Shown: in pieces, positions 38,783 to 46,321 of the stretch
How positions within the stretch are numbered: the stretch's first letter is position 1
How the letters are laid out: each line of letters opens with the position of its first letter
From: JABFSM01 sp963762545
GTDB taxonomy: Bacteria; Gemmatimonadota; Gemmatimonadetes; Gemmatimonadales; GWC2-71-9
Length of the DNA stretch: 64,000 nucleotides
Direction: 5' to 3'
Assembly (NCBI GenBank): GCA_963762545.1
Contig: CAVXLC010000001.1
Coordinates: forward strand, 558,001 to 622,000
The notes under the pieces: model-generated
Told to the model about the DNA's origin: nothing
What the model saw: only the letters and a program-made list of their open reading frames with translations
The model's database searches: none
Program-made: the position numbers and the translations under genes

Positions 38783-38799
38783 CCGGGAATGATTTCCGG
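38783..38799 (+). promoter_or_regulatory. Candidate expression-platform hairpin
   Basis: CCGGGAA (38783-38789) pairs with TTTCCGG (38793-38799) around TGA, a 7-bp stem with one G-U pair directly after the aptamer. No T-run follows, and the STAS ribosome site (GGGAGG, 38814-38819) is close, so control of translation or of transcript stability is more likely than simple termination. Confidence 0.45.
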
Positions 38800-38826
38800 A
38801 TCGGCTCGGGCGTGGGAGGCGACGGA

Positions 38827-39138
38827 ATGTCAGCCACGCAGGTCACCGCCCGAAACATCGTCGCGCCGGAGGCCCTGGGCCTCGACACGCGGGTGGAATT
38901 TCGCGCGGCGGCCACCCGGGAGCTCGATGCGATGCCGGACGGCGGCGTCCTGATCCTGGATCTGGCGAAGACCAAACGGGTGGATTCGGCCGGGCTGTCG
39001 GCCCTCATGCTCATCCAGCGCCACGCCAGCGACCGGGGCCAGCGGATCGTCCTGCGGGACCCCAGCGACGAAATGCGGTTCCTGCTCGCCCTGACCCTCA
39101 TGACCGAGCTGTTCGAGATCGAGCCGAAGCAGGCGTAG
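38827..39138 (+). CDS. STAS-domain protein (anti-sigma-factor-antagonist type)
   Basis: The protein has 103 residues and is a single STAS domain. The strand-loop-helix V-L-I-L-D-L-A-K-T-K-R-V-D-S-A-G-L-S-A-L resembles the SpoIIAA/RsbV phosphorylation loop, with Ser in D-S-A-G. The family binds anti-sigma kinases or works in other partner-switching signals. No RsbW-like kinase is nearby. The ATG at 38827 is supported by GGGAGG. It is the first gene after the riboswitch and lies 14 bases before ccmA, so it may link signalling to heme export or cytochrome c assembly. Confidence 0.85.
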   Translation: MSATQVTARNIVAPEALGLDTRVEFRAAATRELDAMPDGGVLILDLAKTKRVDSAGLSALMLIQRHASDRGQRIVLRDPSDEMRFLLALTLMTELFEIEPKQA

Positions 39139-39152
39139 GCTATATTCCCGCG

Positions 39153-39881
39153 GTGATGGCATCCGCGGCATCCGCAGGTCCCCCGCTTCTGCAGGCTACC
39201 TCCCTCGAGCGCCGGTTCGGCGCCCTGAGGGCCCTTCGCGGCGTCTCCCTGAGCGTCTATCCCGGCGAGTGTCACCTGGTGGTGGGGCCCAACGGCGCCG
39301 GCAAGAGTACGCTGCTGCGGCTCCTGGCGGGGTTGGCCCGCCCCAGCGCCGGCTCCATCGCGATCGACGGGGAGGCGCTCAGCGGAGCCCCCTCCCTGCG
39401 CCGCGCGATCGGCCTGCTGTCCCATCAGAGCCATCTGTACGACGACCTCTCCGCTCTGGAGAACCTGGCCTTTGCCGCCCGGCTCTACCAGCTCTCGGGC
39501 GATCCGACCGGCACCGCCCGGCGCCGGCTGGCCGCGCTCGGGCTCACCGAGCGCCTGGACCAGCCGATCCGGACGCTCTCCCGGGGCACGGTCCAGCGGC
39601 TCGCGATCGCCCGGGCGCTCCTGCACGGGCCCCGGCTGTTGCTGCTGGACGAGCCGTTCACCGGGCTGGATCCCAAGGCGGCGGATCATGTGGCGGACCT
39701 GCTCACGGCGGAACGGCGGGTGGGGAAGGGGCTGGTCCTGGTGAGTCACGACGTGCATGAATCGTGGGAGCTGGCGACGCACGTGCACATCCTGGTGCGC
39801 GGGGCCTGGACCCTCGACGAGCCCAGGAGCGGCACCCTGGAGGGGTTTCTGAGCCGCTACCGGGAGGTGCTCCATGGGTGA
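39153..39881 (+). CDS. ccmA: ABC transporter ATPase, heme-exporter type (CcmA)
   Basis: The protein has 242 residues with Walker A G-P-N-G-A-G-K-S-T (~45-53), signature L-S-R-G-T-V-Q-R-L (a known CcmA-like deviation from L-S-G-G-Q), Walker B L-L-L-L-D-E-P and the H-loop S-H-D-V-H. Order and partners (ccmB, ccmC, small ccmD-like gene) identify it as the ATPase of the CcmABCD complex, which releases holo-CcmE in cytochrome c maturation. Start is GTG 39153 or ATG 39156, neither with a clear ribosome site. It overlaps ccmB by 8 bases. Confidence 0.88.
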   Translation: MMASAASAGPPLLQATSLERRFGALRALRGVSLSVYPGECHLVVGPNGAGKSTLLRLLAGLARPSAGSIAIDGEALSGAPSLRRAIGLLSHQSHLYDDLSALENLAFAARLYQLSGDPTGTARRRLAALGLTERLDQPIRTLSRGTVQRLAIARALLHGPRLLLLDEPFTGLDPKAADHVADLLTAERRVGKGLVLVSHDVHESWELATHVHILVRGAWTLDEPRSGTLEGFLSRYREVLHG

Positions 39882-40554
39882 CCTGGTCCGGGCGGTCTTC
39901 GCCATCGCGGGCAAGGACCTGCGGGTCGAGGTTCGAAGCCGGACCGCCCTGGTGTCGGCGCTGGCCTTCGCGGCGCTGGTGCTGGTGATCTTCAACTTCG
40001 CCCGCGACGCCGGGTCGGTGTCCCGGGAGGCCCTGGCGCCGAGCGTGTTGTGGATCACCTTCACCTTTTCGGGGATGATCGCGCTCAACCGCTCCTTTGC
40101 GCTGGAGCGGGAGAATGCCGCGCTCGACGGCCTGCTGCTGGCGCCGGTGTCGCGATCGGCGCTCTTCCTCGGGAAGTATCTCGCCAACCTGGCCTTCGTC
40201 TTCACGGTGGAGGCGGTCACCCTCCCCCTCTTCGTCCTGTTCTTCGGGGCGGACCTGAGCGGGGTGGTGTCCGGCATCGTTCTCACCGCGGTGCTCGCGA
40301 CCGCGGGTTTCGTGGCGGTCGGTACCCTGTTCTCCGCCATCGCGGTGCGGACCCGGTTTGCCGAGCTGATGCTCCCGCTGCTGGTCCTGCCGTTCCTGAT
40401 CCCGCCGGTCATCGGCGCGGTCCAGGTGACGGCGCGCTTGCTGGCCGGACGCCCTATGAGCGAGATTCTAGGCTGGCTCAAGATCCTGGCCCTCTACGAC
40501 CTGGTGTTCGTGACCGTCTGCCTGCTGCTCTTTCCCGCGCTGATGGACGAATGA
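39874..40554 (+). CDS. ccmB: Heme exporter membrane protein CcmB
   Basis: The protein has 226 residues and six membrane helices. The N-terminal cytoplasmic K-D-L-R-V-E-V-R-S-R-T-A-L and the L-N-R-S-F-A-L-E-R-E-N-A-A-L-D-G-L-L-L-A-P segment are CcmB hallmarks. It is the permease subunit partnering CcmA in the inner membrane. Its stop overlaps the ccmC start (ATGA). Confidence 0.93.
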   Translation: MGDLVRAVFAIAGKDLRVEVRSRTALVSALAFAALVLVIFNFARDAGSVSREALAPSVLWITFTFSGMIALNRSFALERENAALDGLLLAPVSRSALFLGKYLANLAFVFTVEAVTLPLFVLFFGADLSGVVSGIVLTAVLATAGFVAVGTLFSAIAVRTRFAELMLPLLVLPFLIPPVIGAVQVTARLLAGRPMSEILGWLKILALYDLVFVTVCLLLFPALMDE

Positions 40555-41249
40555 CGCCCGAGGCGGAACGGGCGCGCGTCGTGGTGCGCCGGGGGCTGGC
40601 CCTCGTGGCGATCGGGCTCCTGGCCCTGGGCGCGGTCTTCGTCGTGGCCCTGCGGTTCACGCCCATTGAACGGTTCCAGGGCCTGCCCCAGAAGATCTTC
40701 TACGTGCACGTGCCGGCTGCCTGGTGCGCGCTGCTGGCCTTCACCGTGGTCGGCATCGCCAGCATCCTCTACCTCTGGCTCCGGGATGCCCGGCTGGATC
40801 TCTTCGCGGAATCCGCCGCCTCGGCCGGGCTGGTGTTCAGCACGGTGATGCTGACGACCGGGCCGCTCTGGGGGAAGCCGATCTGGGGGACCTGGTGGAC
40901 CTGGGACGCCCGGCTCACCTTCACGCTGTTCCTGTTCTTCCTGTTCCTGGGCTATCGGGCGCTGCGGGGGGCGCTGCACGATCCCGGCGAGCGGGCCCGC
41001 TACAGCGCGGTGGTGGGCATCCTCGGCATGGTGCTGGTGCCCTTCGTGCACCTGACCGTGTATCTCTTTCCCACGGTGCACCCCCAGCCGATCGTGCTCA
41101 AGCCGAGCTCGCCGTCGCTCCCCTGGGAAATGCTGCGGACGCTGCTGCTGTCGCTGACCGCGTATACGGTCCTGCTGATCGGGTTCGTGACCACCCGCTA
41201 CGGCCTCGGCCGCGAGGCCGAGGCGCGAGGAGAGCTCGATGCCGGCTGA
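40551..41249 (+). CDS. ccmC: Cytochrome c assembly protein CcmC
   Basis: The protein has 232 residues and six membrane helices. The heme-handling W-W-T-W-D motif is present in G-T-W-W-T-W-D-A-R-L-T, and conserved His lie in Y-V-H-V-P and V-H-L-T-V-Y. CcmC delivers heme to the chaperone CcmE on the periplasmic face. I chose the ATG at 40551, which overlaps the ccmB stop; the frame upstream of it is not protein-like. A 39-residue gene overlaps its end. Confidence 0.93.
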   Translation: MTPEAERARVVVRRGLALVAIGLLALGAVFVVALRFTPIERFQGLPQKIFYVHVPAAWCALLAFTVVGIASILYLWLRDARLDLFAESAASAGLVFSTVMLTTGPLWGKPIWGTWWTWDARLTFTLFLFFLFLGYRALRGALHDPGERARYSAVVGILGMVLVPFVHLTVYLFPTVHPQPIVLKPSSPSLPWEMLRTLLLSLTAYTVLLIGFVTTRYGLGREAEARGELDAG

Positions 41250-41358
41250 TCCGTCGGCCAACGCGGCGTTCATGTGGGCCGCGTACGCCGCCGTCGCGGT
41301 GATTCTGGGGGGCTACGGGCTGGCGCTGTGGCGGAGGGCGCGGCGGCTGGGACGGTAG
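41239..41358 (+). CDS. CcmD-like small membrane protein
   Basis: The protein has 39 residues with one membrane helix (A-A-Y-A-A-V-A-V-I-L-G-G-Y-G-L-A-L-W) followed by a basic tail (R-R-A-R-R-L-G-R), the layout of CcmD, which stabilises the CcmABC complex. The start overlaps ccmC by 11 bases and GGAG lies seven bases upstream of its ATG. The assignment rests on size, topology and position rather than residue conservation. Confidence 0.72.
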   Translation: MPADPSANAAFMWAAYAAVAVILGGYGLALWRRARRLGR

Positions 41359-41364
41359 GCCGGG

Positions 41365-42606
41365 CTAATTGGCCGCCCGGAACAGCAGCGCCGCGTTGAT
41401 CCCCCCGAATCCGAACGAATTGCTGATGATGTATTCCGGGCTCGCCTCGAGTCCGCCCCCCGTGATGTAGTCGAGGTCGCAGGCCGGGTCGGAATCCAGC
41501 AGGTTGACGCTGGGCGGCAACCAGCCGCGCCGGAGCGCCAGCGCGGAGATCACGGCCTCGATGGCGCCGCTCGCCCCCAGTGCGTGTCCGTAGTATCCCT
41601 TGGTCCCGCTGACCGGAATCCTCCCCGCCTGCGCGCCCAGCGCCTGGCGAATGGCCAGCGTTTCGGTGGGGTCGTTGAGCGGGGTGGAGGATCCGTGGGC
41701 ATTCACGTAGCCGACCGCCTCCGCCGCCACCTGGCGGTCGTCCAGGGCGATCCGCATGGCGCGCGCCGCCTGGCGCCCATCGGGGCGCGGGGCGGTCATG
41801 TGGTGGGCATCGTTGGTGAGCCCGTAACCCGCGAGCTCGGCGTACACCGGCGCTCCGCGGGCCAGGGCCCGCTCCCGCTCTTCCAGCACCAGGACCGCGG
41901 CGCCTTCGCCCATCACGAACCCATCACGTCCCTTGTCGAACGGCCGGCTGGCCGTGCCGGGGTCGTCGTTGCGGGTGGACATGGCCCGGATGATGGCGAA
42001 GGCGCCGTAACTGAGCGGGGAGAGCGGCGCCTCGGCCCCGCCGGCCAGCATGATGTCGGCCTCTCCCCGGTTGATGGCGCGGTAGGCCTCGCCGATCGCG
42101 ATGGCTCCCGAGGCGCAGCTCATGCCGTTGGTGATGTTGGGGCCGCTCACGCCCAGCTCGATGGCCAGGTTGCAGCTCGAGGCACCGACGAACACCGTGA
42201 GCGCGAGCCCCGGCTCCACCGCGCGAATCCCGCCGGCCACGTACTTGCCGTGCTCCGCCTCCGCGAACGCGACCCCGCCCAGCGCGGTCCCCATCATCGC
42301 GCCGACCCGGTCGAGGTCTTCCTTCGCGAGCTCGATCCCGGCGTCCGCGATGGCCAGCTTGGCCGCTGCCAGCGTGAACTGGGAGCAGCGGTCCAGGCGC
42401 TTGGCCCGCCGGGGCTCGATCCAGTCGGTCGGCTCGAAGCCGTCGACCTCCGCCGCGATGTGGCTGCGGAACGGGGACGGATCGAACCGGGTGATGCTCC
42501 GCACCACCGACCGCGCGGCCTTGAGGCCACCCCAGAACGGCTCCAGCCCGATGCCGATGGGGGTAACCGGTCCGACCCCGGTGATCACGACACGACGATC
42601 AGCCAT
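41365..42606 (-). CDS. fabF: Beta-ketoacyl-ACP synthase II
   Basis: The protein has 413 residues with the Cys-His-His triad of KAS II: Cys in G-M-S-C-A-S-G-A (~162), His in N-A-H-G-S-S-T-P-L-N-D (~302) and His in G-Y-Y-G-H-A-L-G-A-S-G (~338). The start V-V-I-T-G-V-G-x-V-T-P-I-G is typical. It condenses malonyl-ACP with an acyl chain. It is the last gene of a chained operon with an SRPBCC protein, a methyltransferase and flavoenzymes, so it may serve a dedicated pathway rather than bulk fatty-acid synthesis. No acpP, fabD or fabG lies beside it. Confidence 0.9.
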   Translation of the reverse strand: MADRRVVITGVGPVTPIGIGLEPFWGGLKAARSVVRSITRFDPSPFRSHIAAEVDGFEPTDWIEPRRAKRLDRCSQFTLAAAKLAIADAGIELAKEDLDRVGAMMGTALGGVAFAEAEHGKYVAGGIRAVEPGLALTVFVGASSCNLAIELGVSGPNITNGMSCASGAIAIGEAYRAINRGEADIMLAGGAEAPLSPLSYGAFAIIRAMSTRNDDPGTASRPFDKGRDGFVMGEGAAVLVLEERERALARGAPVYAELAGYGLTNDAHHMTAPRPDGRQAARAMRIALDDRQVAAEAVGYVNAHGSSTPLNDPTETLAIRQALGAQAGRIPVSGTKGYYGHALGASGAIEAVISALALRRGWLPPSVNLLDSDPACDLDYITGGGLEASPEYIISNSFGFGGINAALLFRAAN

Positions 42607-43060
42607 CCGAGTCCTCCGCGGCCCGGCGGATGCCCGCCAGGGTTCGCGATGCGATTCCGCTCACGAAGATTGGTCCAATGACGAGGGTTGCGGCGCCGCC
42701 GCCGATCAGCGGCCAGGAGGGGCCGGTCCACTCATGGACGATGGTGGCCCGGCTGCCGCTCCCCTCGGGCTCGACGCTCCAGAGCACCTCCATCCCGGTG
42801 GTGACGCCCGCCACATGGCGGTAGCGCACTTCCCGGCGCTCCGGGGCCACCCACATCTCGGAGGTCCACCAGGTGGGCCAGCGCAGCGGGCCGAAGGGCC
42901 GGTAGGCGGCCATCTCCACCACGCCGCCATCGGCCCGGCGATCGAGCATCCGGACCCAGCGATAATGCGGAAGGATCTCCGGCCAGCGCTCCACCTGGGA
43001 GGCGTATCCGAACACCCGCTCGGGGGGCGCCGCGATCACCGCGGTATCCACGGTGCGCAT
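42599..43060 (-). CDS. SRPBCC-family (polyketide cyclase/START-like) protein
   Basis: The protein has 153 residues with the SRPBCC start I-A-A-P-P-E-R-V-F-G-Y-A-S-Q-V-E-R-W-P-E-I-L and a helix-grip pattern through E-W-T-G-P. Members include aromatase/cyclases and lipid-binding proteins. The C-terminus adds a hydrophobic stretch (T-L-V-I-G-P-I-F-V-S-G-I-A) that might be membrane-associated. Its start overlaps the methyltransferase stop by one base (TGATG), and it overlaps fabF by eight bases. A role in shaping a fabF-derived product is inferred from context. Confidence 0.78.
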   Translation of the reverse strand: MRTVDTAVIAAPPERVFGYASQVERWPEILPHYRWVRMLDRRADGGVVEMAAYRPFGPLRWPTWWTSEMWVAPERREVRYRHVAGVTTGMEVLWSVEPEGSGSRATIVHEWTGPSWPLIGGGAATLVIGPIFVSGIASRTLAGIRRAAEDSDG

Positions 43061-43755
43061 CAGGCCGGAGGCCGCCACACCGCGACGAGTCGCGCGCCGG
43101 GTCGCCGGACGACCCGCGCGGTCACCCCCGCGCGCGCCAGCAGATCGCCGAGCGACTCGGCGCTGAATCCCCGTCGGAGGGAGGTGACCCCGTCCCGCAG
43201 GGTATCGGCGTCGAACCGGAGCACCTGTCCGGCCAGCCGGAACCCCAGCGCGGCCAGCTCGGAGCGGCGCAGATCCGCCAGGATCACGGCGCGCCGGGCC
43301 ACCCGGCTGCACTCGTGGACCAGCCGGACAATGGCATCGGGGGAAAAATGGTGAACGACCTGGCTCAGCAGGACCAGGTCGACCCCGCGGTCGCGGACCG
43401 GCAGCAGGTCCCCGTCGCCCACCAGCACGGCCAGGCCGTCCTGGTGGGCCAGACGCGCAGCCGCGCCGTGGCGTTCCAGCCCGAGGGGGACCAGGGTGAT
43501 GCCCCGGGCCCGGGCCCAGGCGACGGCCATCCGGGGCAGGTCTCCCATGCCGGTGCCCACGTCGAGGAAGGTGACCGGCCCGGTCGGCGCCTCGCCCGCC
43601 GGGAGGGCGTGCCGAAGCCCGAATCGGACCGCCGCCGCGCCGCCGAACCAGAAGTTGGCGCGCGCGATGTTGCGGAGCGACTGGCAGACCTGGGCCGGCT
43701 CGGCTCTCGGGTCGTCGAGCAGCTCGATGCCGGGCGCCGACTCCAGTCGGGTCAC
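43060..43755 (-). CDS. Class I SAM-dependent methyltransferase
   Basis: The protein has 231 residues. Motif I is F-L-D-V-G-T-G-M-G-D-L-P (~63-74), and D-L-V-L-L-S-Q-V-V-H-H-F is the post-motif II strand. The N-terminal Q-S-L-R-N-I-A-R-A-N-F-W-F-G-G segment occurs in methyltransferases of small lipid-polyketide clusters. Substrate is unknown. The GTG start overlaps the flavin reductase stop (GTGA), and its stop overlaps the SRPBCC start. Confidence 0.82.
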   Translation of the reverse strand: MTRLESAPGIELLDDPRAEPAQVCQSLRNIARANFWFGGAAAVRFGLRHALPAGEAPTGPVTFLDVGTGMGDLPRMAVAWARARGITLVPLGLERHGAAARLAHQDGLAVLVGDGDLLPVRDRGVDLVLLSQVVHHFSPDAIVRLVHECSRVARRAVILADLRRSELAALGFRLAGQVLRFDADTLRDGVTSLRRGFSAESLGDLLARAGVTARVVRRPGARLVAVWRPPA

Positions 43756-44240
43756 GGCAATCCCGCGGTGATGTACCCCCCGCGGTAGTAGAGCAGGGGA
43801 CGGCCGGTGGCTACGCTGCCGCCGACCACCCGTCCGACATGGATGGTGTGGTCTCCCGCCTCGAAGGACGAGTAGGACTCGCAGGTCAGCGTGGCAAGCG
43901 CTCCGTCCAGCAGCACGAAGCCCCGATCCTCGACGCGGTAGCCGATGCCGTCGAAGCGGCCGCTGGTGTTCCCCGCGAACCGGCGGGAGAGCGCCTCCTG
44001 GCCGCTGTTCAGGATGTTGATCGCGAACTGGGTGGCATGGCGCAGCACCCCATGCATATCCGCGGCGTGATCGATGTTGAGCGAGATGAGTGGCGGAGCC
44101 AGCGAGACCGAGGCGAAGCTGTTCGCGGTCATGCCGGCCGGGTGGCCATCGGCCGTGAGCGCGGTGATGATCACCACTCCGGTGGTGAAATGGCCGCACA
44201 GCTGGCGAAACTCGGCTGGATCGACGTCGGCGTGAGGCAT
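43752..44240 (-). CDS. Flavin reductase domain protein
   Basis: The protein has 162 residues and a flavin-reductase-like split barrel: F-T-T-G-V-V-I-I-T-A near residue 19, G-M-T-A-N-S-F-A-S-V-S-L-A-P-P-L-I-S-L at ~36-54, and a C-terminal G-D-H-T-I-H-V-G-R-V segment. Such enzymes supply reduced FMN or FAD to partner monooxygenases. A flavoprotein gene directly upstream (TGATG overlap) is the obvious partner. ATG 44240 is the start; the upstream open frame is non-coding. Confidence 0.85.
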   Translation of the reverse strand: MPHADVDPAEFRQLCGHFTTGVVIITALTADGHPAGMTANSFASVSLAPPLISLNIDHAADMHGVLRHATQFAINILNSGQEALSRRFAGNTSGRFDGIGYRVEDRGFVLLDGALATLTCESYSSFEAGDHTIHVGRVVGGSVATGRPLLYYRGGYITAGLP

Positions 44241-45451
44241 CAGAAGACGACCTGGGAAAGAAAGACGGGGTTGAGCACCGCCCGGGGCGGCACGAAGTCT
44301 CCGGTAACACCGATCAGGGTATGGGCCAGCCCGCGGCGCTCCATCCGGCCCACGGCGCGGTCGAACAGGGCGGGCGCGAGCATGGCGTAGCCGATGACGC
44401 GTTCCACTGCCCATTTGCCCAGGAAGGCGCGTCGCCGGGCCCGGGCGTAAGGGGCCAGTGCGGCGGCGGACGGGGAACCCGGCCGCGCCAGCGCGTCGCG
44501 CACGACGCCCTCGAGCAGCTCACTCCCGCGCAGCGCCGCGCAGATTCCTTCGCCGGTAAAGGGATCGAAGAAATCGGCCGCATCGCCGGTGAGCAGGGCG
44601 CCGGCGGCGACCACGCGGCGGGACCAGGCCGCGAAGGGCCCGGTGACCAGCACCTCGCGCACGATCGCGCCCGCGCGCACCCGTCCCCGCACCCCGGGAA
44701 ACCGCTCCAGCTGTTCCAGAAAGAATGCCTCGGGACGGCCCCGCGCCAGCGCGGCCCGCTCCCGCGGCACCACCAGCGCCACATTGGCCAGCCCGCCGCC
44801 CAGGGGATTGATGCCGACATATCCGTCGGCCGCCACGTGCATCTCCGCGGTATCCGTCAGCCCGGGCACTCCGTCCGCGTGGGCCACGAAGGCGTAGCGC
44901 CGGAGCGGCCCGAACCGGCGGCCGCCGATGCTCCGGGCCAGCAGCGAATGGAGGCCGTCCGCGCCGATGGTAAGCCGCGCCCGCAGCTCGGTGCCGCTGC
45001 CGCGCTCCGACCGCACCGAGAGGCCGACGACACCTCCGCGTTCCCGGAGGACGCCTTGCACGGTCGTCCCCTCCAGCACGGTGGCCCCGGCCTCGCGCGC
45101 GGCCTCCACCAGGGCATGATCCAGGACTCTCCTGGGCACCGAGAGCCCCGTGGCGCGGAACGGGGCCGTGCCCGCGCGCGCGAAGAGCCCGGTGAGCCGG
45201 GATCCCCGGGGGGCCTCCACCATGGTGCCACGGATGGGATGCCCGCCCGCCGCCTCCACGCGGGCCAGCACCCCCAGCGCGGCGAGATGCCGCACGCCTT
45301 CGGGGCTCATGTACTCCGAGCAGATCTTGTCCCGGGGAAACCGGGCGCGGTCCACCGCCACCACGCGGAGGCCGGCGCGGGACAGCCGGAGCGCGGCGGC
45401 GGCGCCCGCCGGTCCGGTGCCGGCGATCAGGACATCGAGCGGAGCGCTCAC
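44240..45451 (-). CDS. Geranylgeranyl-reductase-like FAD-dependent oxidoreductase
   Basis: The protein has 403 residues. An N-terminal dinucleotide-binding motif (I-A-G-T-G-P-A-G-A-A-A-A) is followed by D-R-A-R-F-P-R-D-K-I-C and later G-D-A-A-D-F-F-D-P-F-T-G-E-G-I, as in the geranylgeranyl reductase/FixC group. These enzymes reduce isoprenoid double bonds or hydroxylate aromatic substrates. The flavin reductase encoded next may feed it. The GTG at 45451 fixes a normal N-terminus. It lies 13 bases after the DUF92 gene. Confidence 0.85.
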   Translation of the reverse strand: MSAPLDVLIAGTGPAGAAAALRLSRAGLRVVAVDRARFPRDKICSEYMSPEGVRHLAALGVLARVEAAGGHPIRGTMVEAPRGSRLTGLFARAGTAPFRATGLSVPRRVLDHALVEAAREAGATVLEGTTVQGVLRERGGVVGLSVRSERGSGTELRARLTIGADGLHSLLARSIGGRRFGPLRRYAFVAHADGVPGLTDTAEMHVAADGYVGINPLGGGLANVALVVPRERAALARGRPEAFFLEQLERFPGVRGRVRAGAIVREVLVTGPFAAWSRRVVAAGALLTGDAADFFDPFTGEGICAALRGSELLEGVVRDALARPGSPSAAALAPYARARRRAFLGKWAVERVIGYAMLAPALFDRAVGRMERRGLAHTLIGVTGDFVPPRAVLNPVFLSQVVF

Positions 45452-45464
45452 GGGACGCCCGGTT

Positions 45465-46277
45465 TCACCGGCTCCAGATCCACCAGGCTCCGCCCGCCAC
45501 GAGCGCGGCCAGCCCGGTGGAGAGCGCGTTGACTCCGTCGTTGTCCAGCCATGGTGATCCTCCAACCCGGCGGCCCGGTGTGCCGCAATGATGCAGCCGG
45601 TGCTCGCTGGGCACGGCGCACCGGGGACATTCGAAACGTCCCTGCAGGGACGCGCCCAGCAGGGAGTCCAGAAGCATACCTCCGAACCCGATGGCGAGGC
45701 CCGCGAGCGCCAGCGGCGCTCCTCCGCCCGCCAGCCCACCGGACAGCCCCACCACGGCCGCGCCGGCCAGGCCGGCGAGCGTCCCCCTGGGGGAGACGCC
45801 GCCGCTGGTACCCCTCGGCACGGGCCGTCCCGTCAGCAGGTGGCGGGGCTCGTGCACGCTGAACGCCCCGATCGAGGTCGCCCAGGTGTCGGCGGCGGCG
45901 GCGGCGAGGGACCCGCAGACGATCCACAGCGCCGCCGGGAGGTTCCGGAATCCCATCAGGGCGCCCGCGGCGGCGGCGGCTCCATTGGCGAGGACCTGTC
46001 GGGCATTGCGGTGCTCCGTGGCGGGATCGGCGGACTTACCGCGGACCAGGGCGATCCGCCCGACCAGCGTGCTCGACCCGAAGAAGGCGGCCAGCATTGC
46101 CGCTCCGCTCCAGCCGGTCCCCCACAGCACCGCGGTTCCCACCAGGGCCGCCGCGACGGAGCCATCCCGGGTGAGCGCGCCGGCGCGACCCGCCACAATG
46201 GCCACGAGAGAGGAGACGCCCAGCGCCAGGATCGCCACCATTCGGCGGAATGTCCCCTGACGGTTGGGCGGGGGCAA
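45465..46277 (-). CDS. DUF92-family membrane protein (VTE6-like)
   Basis: The protein has 270 residues with ~6 membrane helices and the DUF92 signatures A-D-T-W-A-T-S-I-G-A-F and T-S-G-G-V-S-P-R-G-T. Plant VTE6, in this family, is a phytyl-phosphate kinase. In most of the family the activity is untested. A loop with C-P-R-C and H-R-L-H-H-C may bind a metal. It is the first gene of the leftward operon ending with fabF, and a neighbouring geranylgeranyl-reductase-like gene makes an isoprenoid role plausible. ATG 46241 is an alternative start. Confidence 0.85.
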   Translation of the reverse strand: MPPPNRQGTFRRMVAILALGVSSLVAIVAGRAGALTRDGSVAAALVGTAVLWGTGWSGAAMLAAFFGSSTLVGRIALVRGKSADPATEHRNARQVLANGAAAAAGALMGFRNLPAALWIVCGSLAAAAADTWATSIGAFSVHEPRHLLTGRPVPRGTSGGVSPRGTLAGLAGAAVVGLSGGLAGGGAPLALAGLAIGFGGMLLDSLLGASLQGRFECPRCAVPSEHRLHHCGTPGRRVGGSPWLDNDGVNALSTGLAALVAGGAWWIWSR

Positions 46278-46321
46278 GCGCCCATTCCACCGCTCGCGAC
46301 AAGTCGCTAAGTTGACGCGCC

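Noticed and set aside
40050..40550. Longer N-terminus for CcmC
   Set aside because: It would lie inside ccmB in another frame; the ATG at 40551 overlaps the ccmB stop and gives a normal CcmC.
41365..46277. A type III polyketide synthase cluster
   Set aside because: The methyltransferase and flavoprotein resemble parts of such clusters, but no chalcone-synthase-like gene is present; only a KAS II is found.
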